Source: Mayamaea pseudoterrestris (Eukaryota > Bacillariophyta > Bacillariophyceae > Sellaphorales > Sellaphoraceae). From it: a DNA stretch of 64,000 nt. The first letter of the stretch is position 1. The number at the start of each line of letters is the position of its first letter. Positions 22,354 through 32,026 of the stretch are shown one piece after another. Position numbers and translations under genes: made by a program. The stretch lies in the NCBI GenBank assembly GCA_027923505.1, contig BROI01000015.1, positions 1 through 64,000 of the forward strand, written 5' to 3'. The notes below the pieces were generated by a model. That model made no database searches, was not told where the DNA came from, and saw only the letters and a program-made list of their open reading frames with translations.

Positions 22354-23523
22354 ATGGCGGTTTCTTCCGCCCTCGTCAACGTATCGGATGACGCCGAGGT
22401 CCGTTTAGTCGCTCTACTGGCAGAAGCCGCTCCCACCGACTTGATCAGCCCAGCGTTTGCGCAGGATTGTCAAGCATCCATCGAAGCGGGCAAGGCTGGA
22501 CCGTTGCTCGAAACGATCCTCAAAGACAAGGGCGCTGTGGCAGCATTGCTGGTTTTACAACCAAAATATGACGCTGTTTCGGCTTTATCTCTACTTGCAG
22601 CGCTAATGGAGCGGGAACGGCGATCGATTCATGATTTAGTGAACGCCTTGATGACGGCGGATTTACCGGACACAGCGGAGCGAAAAATGACGCTTCTATC
22701 AGTTCTGTACAATATGCGATCAAATGCAACGGAAAAGATACATCTTCTGCAACAAATGTATCAGCTAGCGGGTGAATCATGCCGTCGATTGCTGGAGGAA
22801 GATCAAGCTTTGGGGGCCATGTTGGCGGGTCGATCGACACCGACAATTGTTAGCATGCTGGACGATTGGAACATCACAGATCGTCGGGAACTATACAGAA
22901 CGATTGCAGACGTGACATGCGATGAAAGAAAACAAAAATTTCTCTTGCTATTGATTGAGTCTTATCCTGATGCGGGCGATGCAGCCAAGGAAGCTGCCAT
23001 TGGAGCTATTCGCGATCCTGTCTCTCTGTTTGTGCAGCAACGAACTTTACTATCACTTCCTGCAATTGAGACATTGAAGAAGAACAATGCACTTTTGTAT
23101 GGCTTACTGCAGGTGTTTCAAGAAGGGAACCTTTCCGACTACCAAGCATTTTTGAAAGCTCAAGGTGGTGAAACGACGATACTCTCGTCATTCGGGCTGA
23201 ACGCCGATGCGTGTATGCGCAACATGAGAATTCTGAGCTTATGCTCGCTCGCCTCCGAGTACGAGGAGATTCCTTACTCAAAGGTCGCAGAGACGCTTCA
23301 GCTGCCGTCCGATTTTGAAGTCGAGTCGTGGGTCATTGCAGCCATGTCGAGCGGGCTGTTGCAGGCAAAGATGGACCAGCTTCGACACATGGTCATGGTG
23401 GAGCGCTGCGTGGTTCGTCGGTTCAATTTGGAGCAATGGAAGGCTTTACAGAGACGGCTTGCTGACTTGAAGCAGAATATCGGTAGTGTCCTGCGAGGTT
23501 TGAAAGATGCCGATCCTGTCTAA
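22354..23523 (+). CDS. Translation initiation factor eIF3 subunit M
   Basis: 389 aa from ATG 22354, which has an ideal ACCATGG context; the frame is open further upstream (to 22264), but that extension does not look conserved. The N-terminal half is a helical repeat (about 1-220). A PCI/winged-helix module follows (about 225-370), with the segments DPVSLFVQQRTLLSLPAIET, YGLLQVFQEGNLSDYQAFL and EVESWVIAAMSSGLLQAKMD, and then RRFNLEQWKALQRRLADLKQN. These match eIF3m segment by segment (human: [67 protein letters not shown]). It is a subunit of the eIF3 octamer that holds mRNA and initiator tRNA on the 40S ribosome. CSN7 is the nearest alternative PCI family, but the C-terminal tail favours eIF3m. 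Confidence 0.9.
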   Translation: MAVSSALVNVSDDAEVRLVALLAEAAPTDLISPAFAQDCQASIEAGKAGPLLETILKDKGAVAALLVLQPKYDAVSALSLLAALMERERRSIHDLVNALMTADLPDTAERKMTLLSVLYNMRSNATEKIHLLQQMYQLAGESCRRLLEEDQALGAMLAGRSTPTIVSMLDDWNITDRRELYRTIADVTCDERKQKFLLLLIESYPDAGDAAKEAAIGAIRDPVSLFVQQRTLLSLPAIETLKKNNALLYGLLQVFQEGNLSDYQAFLKAQGGETTILSSFGLNADACMRNMRILSLCSLASEYEEIPYSKVAETLQLPSDFEVESWVIAAMSSGLLQAKMDQLRHMVMVERCVVRRFNLEQWKALQRRLADLKQNIGSVLRGLKDADPV

Positions 23524-23646
23524 TTTACACGAGCGAATAGAGATCGAATTTGCATTTTGCTAAAGTAGGATTTGGCACAACAGATTTACTTGTAGTATAC
23601 AGCTATCTTCGATCGCTGGCAGCGCGATGGAATAAGGTGCCAACGT

Positions 23647-24864
23647 CTACCACCTTGACTCGCTGGTAAAACGAAATTTAGGGAAGCCAATGGAAAAGTC
23701 CGAAAAGAAACCCAGATCCACGTAAACGTCTGTAAAAAAGTGGCCGACTGGGAGAACCGTCAGAAGTACGAGTACTGTCCGCAATGGCATAGGCAAATTC
23801 TTCGCCATCCATCGAATTATAGGCGTGTCGCGGAGGAACTGCTCTAGGATGAGGACGACGGCGTTCCAAGTAAAGAAGATTAGATGAAGCCCATAAATTG
23901 GATTCTGATTGTTTCTGAATGTCATGACATGTATCAGATATTCGTGCAGTAAGCCACTAGCTGCAAAGCATGCCAGAGCCGCCACTGGTCTCGAGTATCC
24001 TTGTTTGCGTACAGGGATAAAGACGCCCCGCTTGAGCGCGCTCGAAACAACTACGTTCCATCGCTTCCCCCAGAAGTCACTCGGACTTGCGGACGCCGTC
24101 ATCGGTGAGTTATTAAGATCAAGAGTGCGGAGGCCACTGAGAAGGGAGGTGGCCAATCCAACGCCTAGTGATCCCACTTCAAGGCCCAAACTGGTCAGAT
24201 ATGCCATGAGAAAATTGTTGCAAATATTGCCGACACGAAAAACGTCTAACAATCCCGATTTCTCCGTTGAATCAAAATAACGATAATCTTTTGGGAGTAG
24301 CAGGCTATATAGCACTGATGCAAAGACAAAGCTCCGCATATACTTGAAGATTTGGCCAAAAATGTAGTCCGAGGAAATTGGTATCGTTGTCTCTAATTCC
24401 TTGTCAAATGCAAACTGAATGACAACGGAATAGTACCAGAGATACATGTTTTGACTCTTGGTAGCAAAGGCTGGACTACAATCGTGCATGGCTTCAATGC
24501 AGCGAAAGAATAGTAGTGTGACTCCAGCTGCCGATCCCATTCGGAGCGCCATATTCGTGAGTTGCAGAATGTCGATGAACAGATACGGCAAACAGACTAG
24601 AAGAGGACAAATGATTCCATACCCGAGAATGTATGAAGCTGTCGAACCTCTGCGCAGTACAATGTACTTGTAGACAATGAGACCGACGGCAACGTTCATG
24701 ATGGACTGCACCAAAATTAGCGCGACGAGCTGCTGCCACAATGAGGCGTGAAACCCGGCCGCAATGAGTGAGCCATAGTTGGGGACGGACAGGACGAGAT
24801 CAATGCGGTCTGGATCAGAATCTTCGAACCTTAAATCCCTCGGGCGTATCGCGGCGAGGGTCAT
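23647..24864 (-). CDS. MBOAT acyltransferase, wax-synthase-like
   Basis: 405 aa, single exon, with about eight hydrophobic segments. The central motif DFWGKRWNVVVSSALKRGVF and the following ALACFAASGLLHEYLIHVM (catalytic-type His in LLHEY) are the hallmark of the MBOAT_2/wax synthase domain, which in plants reads FWGRRWN...SGLMHEL. Members transfer a fatty-acyl group from acyl-CoA to an alcohol, sterol or diacylglycerol at the ER. The acceptor cannot be told from sequence; wax ester or sterol ester synthesis is the likely choice. DGAT1 is less likely because its FYxDWWN motif is absent. The gene is convergent with eIF3m, with 123 bp between the stop codons. Confidence 0.85.
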   Translation of the reverse strand: MTLAAIRPRDLRFEDSDPDRIDLVLSVPNYGSLIAAGFHASLWQQLVALILVQSIMNVAVGLIVYKYIVLRRGSTASYILGYGIICPLLVCLPYLFIDILQLTNMALRMGSAAGVTLLFFRCIEAMHDCSPAFATKSQNMYLWYYSVVIQFAFDKELETTIPISSDYIFGQIFKYMRSFVFASVLYSLLLPKDYRYFDSTEKSGLLDVFRVGNICNNFLMAYLTSLGLEVGSLGVGLATSLLSGLRTLDLNNSPMTASASPSDFWGKRWNVVVSSALKRGVFIPVRKQGYSRPVAALACFAASGLLHEYLIHVMTFRNNQNPIYGLHLIFFTWNAVVLILEQFLRDTPIIRWMAKNLPMPLRTVLVLLTVLPVGHFFTDVYVDLGFFSDFSIGFPKFRFTSESRW

Positions 24865-24883
24865 GGTGATGGAGGGTCGTCGT

Positions 24884-25087
24884 CTAGCGTTTATGCTGTA
24901 GTGCCAGAGAGAGGACAGCCATCAACACCATCATTTCGAAAATTGAGATGCCGATGGTGAGGAAGCCGCCCCGCGCGCAATGAGAAACGATACGACACAG
25001 TGAAAGCATCGGAGAAACCTCACAGTCGACCATGGACATTGAAATACCGGTACCGTCACTGGTCAACGCAGCCAGAAGTATAATCAC
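24884..25087 (-). CDS. Small membrane-like ORF upstream of the MBOAT gene (doubtful)
   Basis: 67 codons, ending 19 bp upstream of the MBOAT start on the same strand. Two hydrophobic stretches (MIILLAAL and LTIGISIFEMMVLMAVLSLAL) could be membrane helices. It could be a small gene, an upstream ORF of the MBOAT transcript, or chance. I recognise no family. Confidence 0.25.
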   Translation of the reverse strand: MIILLAALTSDGTGISMSMVDCEVSPMLSLCRIVSHCARGGFLTIGISIFEMMVLMAVLSLALQHKR

Positions 25088-25133
25088 TGCTCATTAGTGG
25101 ATAAGAAGCTACTGTCTTGCGAACCTTTCCGTA

Positions 25134-26267
25134 ATGTCTTATCGGAAACAAACTAATGAAGTGATCAATTTATGCTCAGATGATGAAGGCGACGACACGG
25201 CTGCCTCCTCACTTATTTCTAGCGTGCTCAAACACCAAGGGAAAGAGAAACGTGCGGATAAGGAGACAATCAACAACAAGCGCCGACGCGTATCGTCTGC
25301 AAAACCAGTGATATTTCTCATGCCAGACGATAAAGTTGAAACAACTGATCTCTCGCAGCTACTCCTCCAACATGCTCTGACGATGAACGACTCGGCAATC
25401 ATTTGCAACTCAGCTGCGCATCCATTGCAGCTGTATCACATCAGACAACAGGATCACTGGTCTTGTGGATTTCGTAACTTACAAATGACCTTGATTGGTA
25501 TTTTGTCCATACTGCCCGATGACCACGAATACTTCTACGACCGACCCAAACTGGACGGGGAATTAGTCAAAATACCTACGCTGCTTAATGTTCAGCACCT
25601 CATGGAGCAAGCTTGGCTGGATGGATGGGACAGGAATGGAGCGAAGCATTATCAAGGAATGTTGGCGCACAAAAAGGTATGGATTGGAGCCGTCGAAGTT
25701 GCCAGCGCAATGGGGTGTCTGCACATAGATGCCACCGTCGTTCAGTTCATACAATGTTCCGCCTCGCGAAGTCTACTCGGGCCATTCTGCTACAACTATT
25801 TTCGAAAGAGAGCCGGATGCAATATTTGTCTAAGCAGATCAAGTCGACAATGCGCTGTGGAGACGCTGCGGACAACCGAGTCGAGAGATGACCATTCAAT
25901 TGGGGTAGCTTGTTCGTGCTCCTGTTCAGTGCTGCCTTTGTATCTACAATGGGAAGGACACTCTGTGACAATAGTTGGAGTTGAGCTGAATCGCGAGATG
26001 CTCGTTTCGCATTTTATTGTTCTAGATCCAATGAAGTGCGGCCAAAGCTTTACCAAGAGTCTCCAGCAAGGACATTTCAACCCACTTCGAAAGCCGGTCG
26101 GGTCCCTGCTGCAGCGCAACTCACAGCTAATTGTATGCTCCACCAAAGTTATGACTAACGCGGAGCGTGAACTGATGAAGCAAACAAAAAACTGCATCAC
26201 GGCTGCCGAACGTGCAGTGGAACTGTCACATCGAACATCCAAGAAAGGGCGCGTGGTAGACTCATAA
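25134..26267 (+). CDS. C78 cysteine peptidase (UfSP2/ZUP1-like)
   Basis: 377 aa, single exon. The peptidase C78 fold is recognisable by the catalytic Cys111 in DHWSCGFRNLQM (families: GCGYRNFQM) and by His276 in YLQWEGHSVTIVGVE with Asp298 in FIVLDPMKCG. C78 enzymes either mature and remove UFM1 (UfSP) or cleave K63-linked ubiquitin chains (ZUP1/ZUFSP). The missing N-terminal zinc fingers are against a full ZUP1, and the MPN-like UfSP2 N-terminus is also not evident, so the substrate is left open. The N-terminus EVINLCSDDEGDD looks like a SUMO-interaction motif (hydrophobic core followed by acidic residues). A basic KRRR stretch at 49-52 may be a nuclear signal. Confidence 0.8.
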   Translation: MSYRKQTNEVINLCSDDEGDDTAASSLISSVLKHQGKEKRADKETINNKRRRVSSAKPVIFLMPDDKVETTDLSQLLLQHALTMNDSAIICNSAAHPLQLYHIRQQDHWSCGFRNLQMTLIGILSILPDDHEYFYDRPKLDGELVKIPTLLNVQHLMEQAWLDGWDRNGAKHYQGMLAHKKVWIGAVEVASAMGCLHIDATVVQFIQCSASRSLLGPFCYNYFRKRAGCNICLSRSSRQCAVETLRTTESRDDHSIGVACSCSCSVLPLYLQWEGHSVTIVGVELNREMLVSHFIVLDPMKCGQSFTKSLQQGHFNPLRKPVGSLLQRNSQLIVCSTKVMTNAERELMKQTKNCITAAERAVELSHRTSKKGRVVDS

Positions 26268-26772
26268 TACAGCGATGAAAAATCATGGATGATTTGCTTA
26301 CGCATTTACTTTAATTTGGAAGCGGTCATTACGTTTTTAGTACCATATCGTCCTTACGGTATAAATCAATTCTACTGCAAATCAATCGCGCTGGCTCTCT
26401 ACAAACAGGCACTGTAGTTGACAGCCTCAAGCGGTACGCCCACCGGAGTCACGCTTTGGTCAGTGCCGGAGCGATTAAAATGGTCGGTCATGCCAAGTCA
26501 TAGTCATAGTGACCGGTCATTTCCGAGTTACTGCCGCCTCTCGATCGTCTTCATCGCCTCGTTGCGGCCTACGTTTCGACACACAACATCAAGACATTGT
26601 CCAACTTGCTTCTGCTCTCACAGTCCCTTGCTGTATCTGCATCACAAGTTTGCTACGCACGAGACGCTAGACACAAGAGAGTCGTCGTTTTGGAAATCAT
26701 ACTTGCTTTCCGATTCCGAAACCTCAGCTTCACAAACTTAACAAGACTCGTTTCAAGACATCGTTGGTAATC
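26268..26772. other. Intergenic, no gene seen
   Basis: About 500 bp upstream of the small Ala/Lys-rich gene. No conserved frame or RNA gene recognised; it may hold that gene's promoter and 5' leader. Confidence 0.4.
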
Positions 26773-27120
26773 ATGAACAACCGATCGGGTGAACAGTTGC
26801 TTTCTCCTGCTGGTGGCGGTGCTCCTGCTGGAAAGAGATCGTCTGCTATCATGCAGCCTGGTGTCGGCATGGGAGCCATACTTGCCGGTTTGGATGACGA
26901 TGACTATGATTCGGAAGATGATGCTGGACCGCCTCCTGCCGCTGCCCCTCGCCCAGCCCCTGCGCAGGGAGCTGTGAACAACCATCGTCCGTACGTTGGA
27001 GGTTTTGCTGCTGCTGCTTTTGAAGCTGCTCGCGCCAGTGCTACCACTTCGGCCGCCAAGAAAGAGGACAAGAAGAAGAAGGCCAGCAGCAGCGGTCAAG
27101 GATCTCGACGACCTGCCTAA
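26773..27120 (+). CDS. Small Ala/Pro/Lys-rich hypothetical protein
   Basis: 115 aa from ATG 26773. The composition changes along the protein: Gly/Ala-rich start, an acidic patch (GLDDDDYDSEDD, about 37-48), a Pro/Ala-rich middle (PPPAAAPRPAPAQ), then VGGFAAAAFEAARASA and a very basic Lys tail (KKEDKKKK). It seems intrinsically disordered. The regular frame composition and the clean start suggest a real gene, possibly nucleic-acid associated because of its acidic-then-basic layout. No family recognised. Confidence 0.5.
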   Translation: MNNRSGEQLLSPAGGGAPAGKRSSAIMQPGVGMGAILAGLDDDDYDSEDDAGPPPAAAPRPAPAQGAVNNHRPYVGGFAAAAFEAARASATTSAAKKEDKKKKASSSGQGSRRPA

Positions 27121-27475
27121 GTGGCACGTAGTATATGGAACGAGGAACTGTGTGGACAGTAGGTTTTATAACGTGGTTTGCTTTGGCCTAATTTAAGTGA
27201 GACTTGGTTACTATGAGGATGATAGTTATCGAGTATGTTTATTAGTAGAGCGATGTTAAACATAACAGAATAGTCTTTGTAGCTGTGTGCGAGTAAGCAA
27301 AGCGCAAAGCGTCCATGTAGATCATTCATTAGTGAGTCTCGGAGTGACATGACAATAACCACCATCTCGACCGCATGGGCACTGCACAATCTGCACATGG
27401 ACGCTGGCGCGAGTATAGTTCGTTAAACCCTTAAATCATTGTATCGACGCATTGTGATTATTATTCATAGATGCC
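27121..27475. other. Intergenic, no gene seen
   Basis: 355 bp between the small Ala/Lys-rich gene and the glycosyltransferase. A 93-codon minus-strand frame (27398-27117) is not supported by any recognisable family. Confidence 0.4.
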
Positions 27476-29242
27476 ATGACGACAATCAAGCGACAATCAG
27501 CCTCCCGCGATGGAAGTCCGCTGCGCATGCTCGCTCTCTTTCTTGTCCTATTCATGGTTGTACTCTACCTGGCACTTCCAAGCTCGTATGAGACGGTTGC
27601 CATGGAGAAAATGTTTCACGGTCAAAATTCCACCGGAGTTATACGCCAAGGTATCCGATCCGTTGTAGCCCTTCGCCGCGAGCAGTTGAGTCATGCACTC
27701 AAACACTTGACGGACGGCGGCGTGCCGCAACGATTGCGAACGTTGCGCGACAAACATCAAGTTGTAGGCGAGCGTCTTGGCGAAGTCAAGGCGGGCAAAG
27801 AGACAGTGGAAGAGATTTTACATGGAGCCGATATGTCGCACCATTTGTCTAGCAAACCGCCCATGACACTTGATGAAATTGTCAGTTACTTGGACCGGTG
27901 GATTCATTCCCTTCATGAGATTCTTGGTGAATACAAGACTGCTACTTTTGATCAAATTTGGCAAGCCTACCATGATCTGGCTGTCAAGACTCTCTTTCCT
28001 TGGGACCAGGATTACTTGAGCCGCATGCCTCCCCGTCGCGAGGACGGTAGTGTTTTCTTGTCGCTCGCCACGTATCGAGATGAGAATTGCTTCAACACAA
28101 TTTACAACGCATACGCAAAGGCCAAGCACCCAGAGAAGCTATTCGTTGGTCTGACGCAGCAAAACTGTCACAAAGACTGCAAATCTGGTGTACTGGCGAA
28201 CCTCAGTATGGTGATAGTTCCTCCAGACGATGACTGCTACGCCAAATTTTGCGAAACCGCGCTGGGGAAACCAATTTGCGTAAATAAGCAGGTCCGAGTA
28301 TTAAACATTGACGAGCCCGAGAGTCTAGGTCCGTATGCGGCGCGTTATTTTACTAGCAAAATGTGGTATGGCGAGGAATGGTTCATGCAAACGGATGCGC
28401 ATATGACATTTGCGACAGACTGGGATGCTATTTCTATCGAAATGCTTAAGAAGGCACCGTCGGATAAACCCGTCTTGAGCCACTATCCTCCTTCGCACCT
28501 CATTGATCTAGATAAACGAAAAACTACGGCAGCGAGTCGTCTCTGTGGCCCTGTCTTTGCGACTTCAGATCTCGAATCGCAAATCATTCGTCTCGAAGGC
28601 GCTGGCAATTTTGACAAGAAAAAGCTTCCTCAACCAGGCTTTGCGCCTTTTACTGCCGCTGGCTACTTCGTGGCTCATAGCCGATTCCTCTCTGAGGTTC
28701 CATTTGATCCCTTTCTTCCTTGGATTTTCATGGGCGAAGAAATTATCATGTCGTCTCGTTTGTGGACGGCAGGGTACGACATTTTCAGTCCGACGATGTC
28801 TGTTGTCGGGCACATGTATGTGCGACGCCACAAGCCCAAATTCTGGGAATCGGTGCACAGAGCATTTACCTTTGGAGGTAAACAATTTACTTGTTGTGAA
28901 TCAGGCGATTAAATTCAATATCTCACGCTGCACCATTCTCGTTTAGTCCACAACCCGCTTCAAAGCCTGGTTTTGGATCGCGTCAAGTACCAGCTGGGCT
29001 ATCCAGAGGCAGCAAAAGACTTTTTGAGGTATAAAAGTGTATTGACCGCGGTGGAAAAGTACTCGATGGGGACGGCTCGGCCATTGGCGGACTATTTGCA
29101 CATAGTGGGTCTCAACATGACGACTAAAGAAGTCGACGGAAACATGCGGTGGTGCGAAACTGGAGTGCCTCCGCCGGGCTTTGAACAATACAATCATTTG
29201 TACCCTGCTGCGAGCCTTGAGCGGGAAAGTATTATACAGTGA
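27476..29242 (+). CDS. GT60-like GlcNAc transferase (Skp1-type), type II membrane
   Basis: Two exons: 27476-28877 and 28947-29242, around a 69-bp intron (GTAAACAATT...TCGTTTAG). The spliced protein is 565 aa. Residues 18-34 (MLALFLVLFMVVLYLAL) form a single signal anchor, so the catalytic part faces the Golgi/ER lumen. The catalytic domain (about 190-500) carries SVFLSLATYRDENC, the metal-binding-type motif QTDAHMTF (DAH at 307-309), GFAPFTAAGYFVAHSRFL and FMGEEIIMSSRLWTAGYD. This is the GlcNAc domain (PF11397) of the Skp1 hydroxyproline GlcNAc transferase family. The classical Skp1 enzyme is cytosolic; with a membrane anchor this member more likely glycosylates secreted proteins. Substrate unknown. 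Confidence 0.85.
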
Positions 29243-29356
29243 TCACAGCAACCATATATCTGATAGAGTAGGTGTTTTATATGACGCATTAGTAAGGAAA
29301 AGTACGCAAACCTTTTTCTGAAAACCTTTAGCACAGCACTATTATCATAAATGGCT

Positions 29357-31441
29357 CTACATATCAGATACCTTCTTGGCGAGCTGCAATTTGCGTCGAT
29401 AAGTGCGCCACATTTTCTGTCGCCGCCGGTTTTGAATACCTTGATCGTCGTCATCTTCGACGAAAAGGGAGTCAGAGGTTGAACAATCGATGCTATTCCC
29501 GTCCACTGTGTTAGCATTGATCGACACTTCGTCAGATTCATCTTCTCCAAGCAGACCACTCCAAAACTCCTCTGCTACCACGTCGAATAAGTACGCGCAA
29601 TCATACCAGACCTCCTCCAAATTGGTTGCAATAGATGGACCGTCAGATCCTGACATTTTCTGGCGGATCTCCTCATCTTTCTGCTTCCAATAAGCAACAA
29701 CATGCACATGGGTAAGAGAAGCGTTCCGTGTCTCAACAATCTGGTTCCATAGGTTCAGAGAGCGCCTTACCTTGAACGTAAAGTATTGTTCCCGCTGGCC
29801 ATGTTCTGCATCGTCAATTGCCGAGTCATCCTCATAAACTCCAACAGCACCATCAATAACTTTTTTATCCTCGAATTCGATCTTTCGCGCCACTGACGAT
29901 TCATCAAACTGAAAGCGCACCGATCGTCCATCGTGCAAAGCCTTGCCTATCGCCAGGCCACGATGCATATTGCCTTCACTGCGGCAACGACTAATTGGCG
30001 AGGATTCATCATGCGACTCGACTCGTACAAAAGTTGCACTATCGACACTCGCGTGCTGATTGCTGAAAGACAAGCCATTCGTCTTTATATCTTCTGTACT
30101 TCCATCGTCACGCCACAACTTCCGGTCCGCAACAGACGACGATTCAAGTTCCTGAACACTGACAGGAGACTTTTGATAGTATTTGACGTCGAAGGGAGAC
30201 TCATTCTCGTCGTCAGGTGAATTTGGTGGATAATCGTGGTCTACTGTGATCAGGCTATTCTTCTCACTATCCAGCTTGTGGCCTCTTGGTTCAAACACTG
30301 GGCGACTCAACGAGTCCATCGTGGCCATGAGGCAATCCGAAACCGTGGACTTAGTGTCTGAAAGAGCTGGCGCTGTAGTAACCGCAATATCATATTCCGG
30401 CGCCACGAACATGTTAATAGCCGCGAGAATCTCGTGCATGGCCACATCCTCGCCCGACTTTGCCTGGATTGGAACGGAGGAAACTTTGGCTTTGGGGTAG
30501 TAATCATCTTCCGTTGGTAGAAACATGGGCGAGTCTTCGGGGTCGGGACGTTTAACGCTAATGTTACTCGAGGCATTGGCGGAGACACGACGAATGATAT
30601 GGACAACGTCAATGCCTTCATCCTTTGCGCCAGGCACGAGGTGCTCGGGTGGGTCTACCTCCGCATATTTATCGTTGTCGCATTTAAATAGATCTCGACG
30701 ATACTCAATGAAAGACTTACTCGGAAGCTTTTTGCGTGGTTTAACAAGCGAGTCGTCACGTTCAAGCATCTCGGGGGGACTGTTTGTGCTGGTAGTCACA
30801 GGAGCCGTCGCAGTTACCGGTAGTGAAGCTGCGGCTGTGTGCTCGGCCATGCGCCGCTTCATCTTTTCAGACATGAGTTTGCTTCGAAGGTCCTCCAGAA
30901 TTTCCATGTTTGAGGTGATGGGAGTGTACTCTTGAGTCGTGGCGAGATTAAAAGCTCTTGCGGGCGATGCTGACAAAGCCATGTTGTTATTCGCGTTGGT
31001 CGTAACTGCTGCAGCGTTTAAGGGGACGGCTGGGTCGTGCTTCACCCCAACATTCAATCCGCCTTCAATAAATACCGTTCCTTTTTCCCAAGGGACTTCC
31101 ACGGACGGATTGCAATAGTCTGCCTTAATTGAATCCACAACGTTTTGCTCACTATTAGCTGTTGGAGTGGCAGATTTTTCCACCGCCTCTCTGCTACGGC
31201 TACAATGGCTTTTGGTCAAAATCCGGACTTGGTTGATAGAATTATCCAGGTTCTCCGCAATGACGCTGCTTCCGGAGGTCTTTTTGTTTTCAGCGAACGC
31301 GTCAGATTCGATGCGGTTCATGAGTTTGACTCGTAAGGGTGGCCGAATTGGCTCGCGTTTTGTCGAACCATTCTCCGTCGAGCGTTTGCGCCAAAACAAA
31401 AATGGCGGCATTGACTTGCTGGAAAGGAGGAGGAGACTCAT
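29357..31441 (-). CDS. Hypothetical Ser/Asp/Glu-rich protein
   Basis: 694 aa if started at ATG 31441; the frame stays open further upstream without another ATG. Most of the protein looks disordered, with acidic and serine-rich stretches. A short N-terminal segment is basic and hydrophobic (MSLLLLSSKSMPPFLFWRKR). The C-terminal 200 residues look folded: FKVRRSLNLWNQIVETRNAS, HVHVVAYWKQKDEEIRQKM, a segment with several Trp/Tyr (EEVWYDCAYLFDVVAEEFWSG), and a basic tail with RRRQKMWRTYRRKLQLAKKV. No family recognised. The upstream 31302-31562 stretch is also open in another minus frame, so a 5' intron is possible and the true N-terminus is uncertain. Confidence 0.6.
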   Translation of the reverse strand: MSLLLLSSKSMPPFLFWRKRSTENGSTKREPIRPPLRVKLMNRIESDAFAENKKTSGSSVIAENLDNSINQVRILTKSHCSRSREAVEKSATPTANSEQNVVDSIKADYCNPSVEVPWEKGTVFIEGGLNVGVKHDPAVPLNAAAVTTNANNNMALSASPARAFNLATTQEYTPITSNMEILEDLRSKLMSEKMKRRMAEHTAAASLPVTATAPVTTSTNSPPEMLERDDSLVKPRKKLPSKSFIEYRRDLFKCDNDKYAEVDPPEHLVPGAKDEGIDVVHIIRRVSANASSNISVKRPDPEDSPMFLPTEDDYYPKAKVSSVPIQAKSGEDVAMHEILAAINMFVAPEYDIAVTTAPALSDTKSTVSDCLMATMDSLSRPVFEPRGHKLDSEKNSLITVDHDYPPNSPDDENESPFDVKYYQKSPVSVQELESSSVADRKLWRDDGSTEDIKTNGLSFSNQHASVDSATFVRVESHDESSPISRCRSEGNMHRGLAIGKALHDGRSVRFQFDESSVARKIEFEDKKVIDGAVGVYEDDSAIDDAEHGQREQYFTFKVRRSLNLWNQIVETRNASLTHVHVVAYWKQKDEEIRQKMSGSDGPSIATNLEEVWYDCAYLFDVVAEEFWSGLLGEDESDEVSINANTVDGNSIDCSTSDSLFVEDDDDQGIQNRRRQKMWRTYRRKLQLAKKVSDM

Positions 31442-32026
31442 GCTTTTGTTCAATCGAAATACCGCTAGACTCTTTCGCAATTGCACTCTTGCGTTTTTGT
31501 AATTCCTTTGGCAGCGTGGGAAGCAGACACGCTAGGAAATCCGTCCGGTACGAGAATAACAAAGTGGATCATGGTCGACGTTTCAACAAACCGGTAGCCG
31601 GCTCGCGCGAAACTGTCCGTTCATGTCCGGCGCACTTTGCCATTCGACGATTTGAATTATGTGCTGCGGTTAGCTAGCGGAGCTTTATCTCAGTTTGGAA
31701 CGATACCAGTAGATGATGCAAAAATACTCGGTCGCCTTCCAACAGCAAAAAGGCAAACTTTGTGGAAGCTGGCTGATGGAGCGTCGTGCTGGGTTCATTC
31801 CCAATGGGAGCGATTTGCTCGCTCTTGGGAGGGCTTATATCAAATGACTCATCAGCCACGTCGGATTATCCCCAGCCATCCATTTTTCGGACTGGAAAGG
31901 ATCGGGAAATGACGAGTGCCAGAACGACAGTGTTGACAGCCATTCGCAACGCCGCTCGATCAACCATGCAGAATCGTCTGGTCTCGTCGTTAAAACCTGC
32001 CATCGTTGAACTGAACTAGCACCATC
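31442..32026. other. Intergenic / possible 5' leader of the Cwc21-like gene
   Basis: About 585 bp between divergent genes. A 36-codon ATG frame at 31909-32019 ends 7 bp before the Cwc21-like ATG and might be an upstream ORF. Nothing else is recognisable. Confidence 0.35.

Noticed and set aside
31637-31912. 91-codon plus-strand frame upstream of the Cwc21-like gene
   Set aside because: No domain, no convincing start context, and no consistent composition.
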